From an uncultured Verrucomicrobiota bacterium (lineage in GTDB: Bacteria > Verrucomicrobiota > Kiritimatiellia > RFP12 > UBA1067), in contig CAMNLN010000060.1 in NCBI GenBank assembly GCA_946543025.1, forward strand, positions 1 to 14,179: a stretch of 14,179 bases of DNA, in the 5' to 3' direction. Position numbers and translations under genes: made by a program. Under the pieces are notes generated by a model. That model was not told the origin of the DNA, made no database searches, and saw nothing but the letters and a program-made list of their open reading frames with translations. Below, piece after piece: positions 13,837 through 14,179 of the stretch (its first letter is position 1; each line of letters opens with the position of its first letter).

Positions 13837-14179
13837 ATGGGCGAAGTAATTGGCGCGGGCGAGCTGCACAAGGGCGTGAAGCTGCTGATCGACGGCGAGC
13901 CGTGGGAAATCGTGGAGTTCGACTTCTCGAAGCCGGGCAAGGGACAGGCGATCTACAACTGCCGCCTGCGCAACATGATGACGGGCGGCGGCATGACCCG
14001 TTCCTACCGGTCGGGCGACAAGTTCGAGAAGCCCGAGCTGCTGCAGCGGTCGGTGACCTATTCGTATGACGACGGCTCGGCGTTCGTGTTCACGGACGAG
14101 AACTTCGAGGAAATCCGCGTGACGCCCGAGGTGATGGGCGACAAGAAGTACTTCCTCATGGACGAGATGGAGGTCAAGG
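13837..14179 (+). CDS. efp: translation elongation factor P, partial (3' end outside the window)
   Basis: The first 114 codons are present out of an expected total near 185-190. EF-P binds stalled ribosomes between the P and E sites and promotes peptide bonds at proline runs. The N-terminal KOW-like domain contains SKPGKGQA (31-38), whose K35 at the loop tip is the lysine that is modified in many bacteria. RLRNMMTGG (43-51) is the conserved stretch after it. The central OB domain starts with QRSVTYSYDDGSAFVFTDEN, close to the usual EF-P pattern of a Tyr, a short acidic turn and VFMD. The third domain lies beyond the window. The gene has its own promoter and is likely a housekeeping gene flanking the accessory cluster. 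The paralogue EfpL/YeiP is less likely because the loop keeps KPGKGQA. Confidence 0.93.
   Translation, partial: MGEVIGAGELHKGVKLLIDGEPWEIVEFDFSKPGKGQAIYNCRLRNMMTGGGMTRSYRSGDKFEKPELLQRSVTYSYDDGSAFVFTDENFEEIRVTPEVMGDKKYFLMDEMEVK

Overview
The window (14,179 bases, GC-rich) looks like a chromosomal piece of a bacterium from the PVC group. The best guess is a Kiritimatiellota or Lentisphaerota relative from a gut or other anoxic carbohydrate-rich habitat. This is inferred from the gene mix: Tat-exported Gfo/Idh/MocA and aldo/keto oxidoreductases, a DUF6259-like hydrolase, GH36 and GH50-type hydrolases, a sodium:solute symporter and no SusC/SusD pair. No rRNA or lineage marker other than a partial EF-P gene is present, so the assignment is soft.

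Layout. (1) 1-55, minus: the 5' part of a tRNA-Asp(GUC) gene with its own promoter. (2) 231-1571, plus: a Tat-exported Gfo/Idh/MocA oxidoreductase, whose end overlaps by 8 bp the end of a convergent GH36 gene. (3) 4278-1564, minus: a three-gene unit made of a 74-residue two-helix membrane protein, an exported protein with three exact-period Cys/His repeats, and a GH36 alpha-galactosidase-like enzyme. (4) 4451-10882, plus: a divergently transcribed unit of a putative exported hydrolase (DUF6259-like), an SSS-family sodium symporter, and a GH50-like (agarase-type) hydrolase fused to a probable beta-propeller. (5) 10969-13702, plus: a tightly overlapping unit of a Tat-exported aldo/keto reductase with two [4Fe-4S] motifs, a NapH-like membrane ferredoxin and a NapG-like Tat-exported ferredoxin. 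(6) 13837 to the window end, plus: the start of efp with a clear promoter and ribosome binding site.

How it may work together. Two hydrolases and a GH36 enzyme, all with signal peptides, would release (galacto-)oligosaccharides outside the cytoplasm, and the sodium symporter would import the product. The two exported oxidoreductases could modify released sugars outside the cytoplasm. The NapH/NapG pair could connect the iron-sulfur aldo/keto reductase to the quinone pool. That redox module and the Cys/His repeat protein are the two parts least explained by known systems. Several promoters share a TTGNNN-N17-TANNNT form, and two of them sit so close to the start codon that the mRNAs would be leaderless or nearly so.
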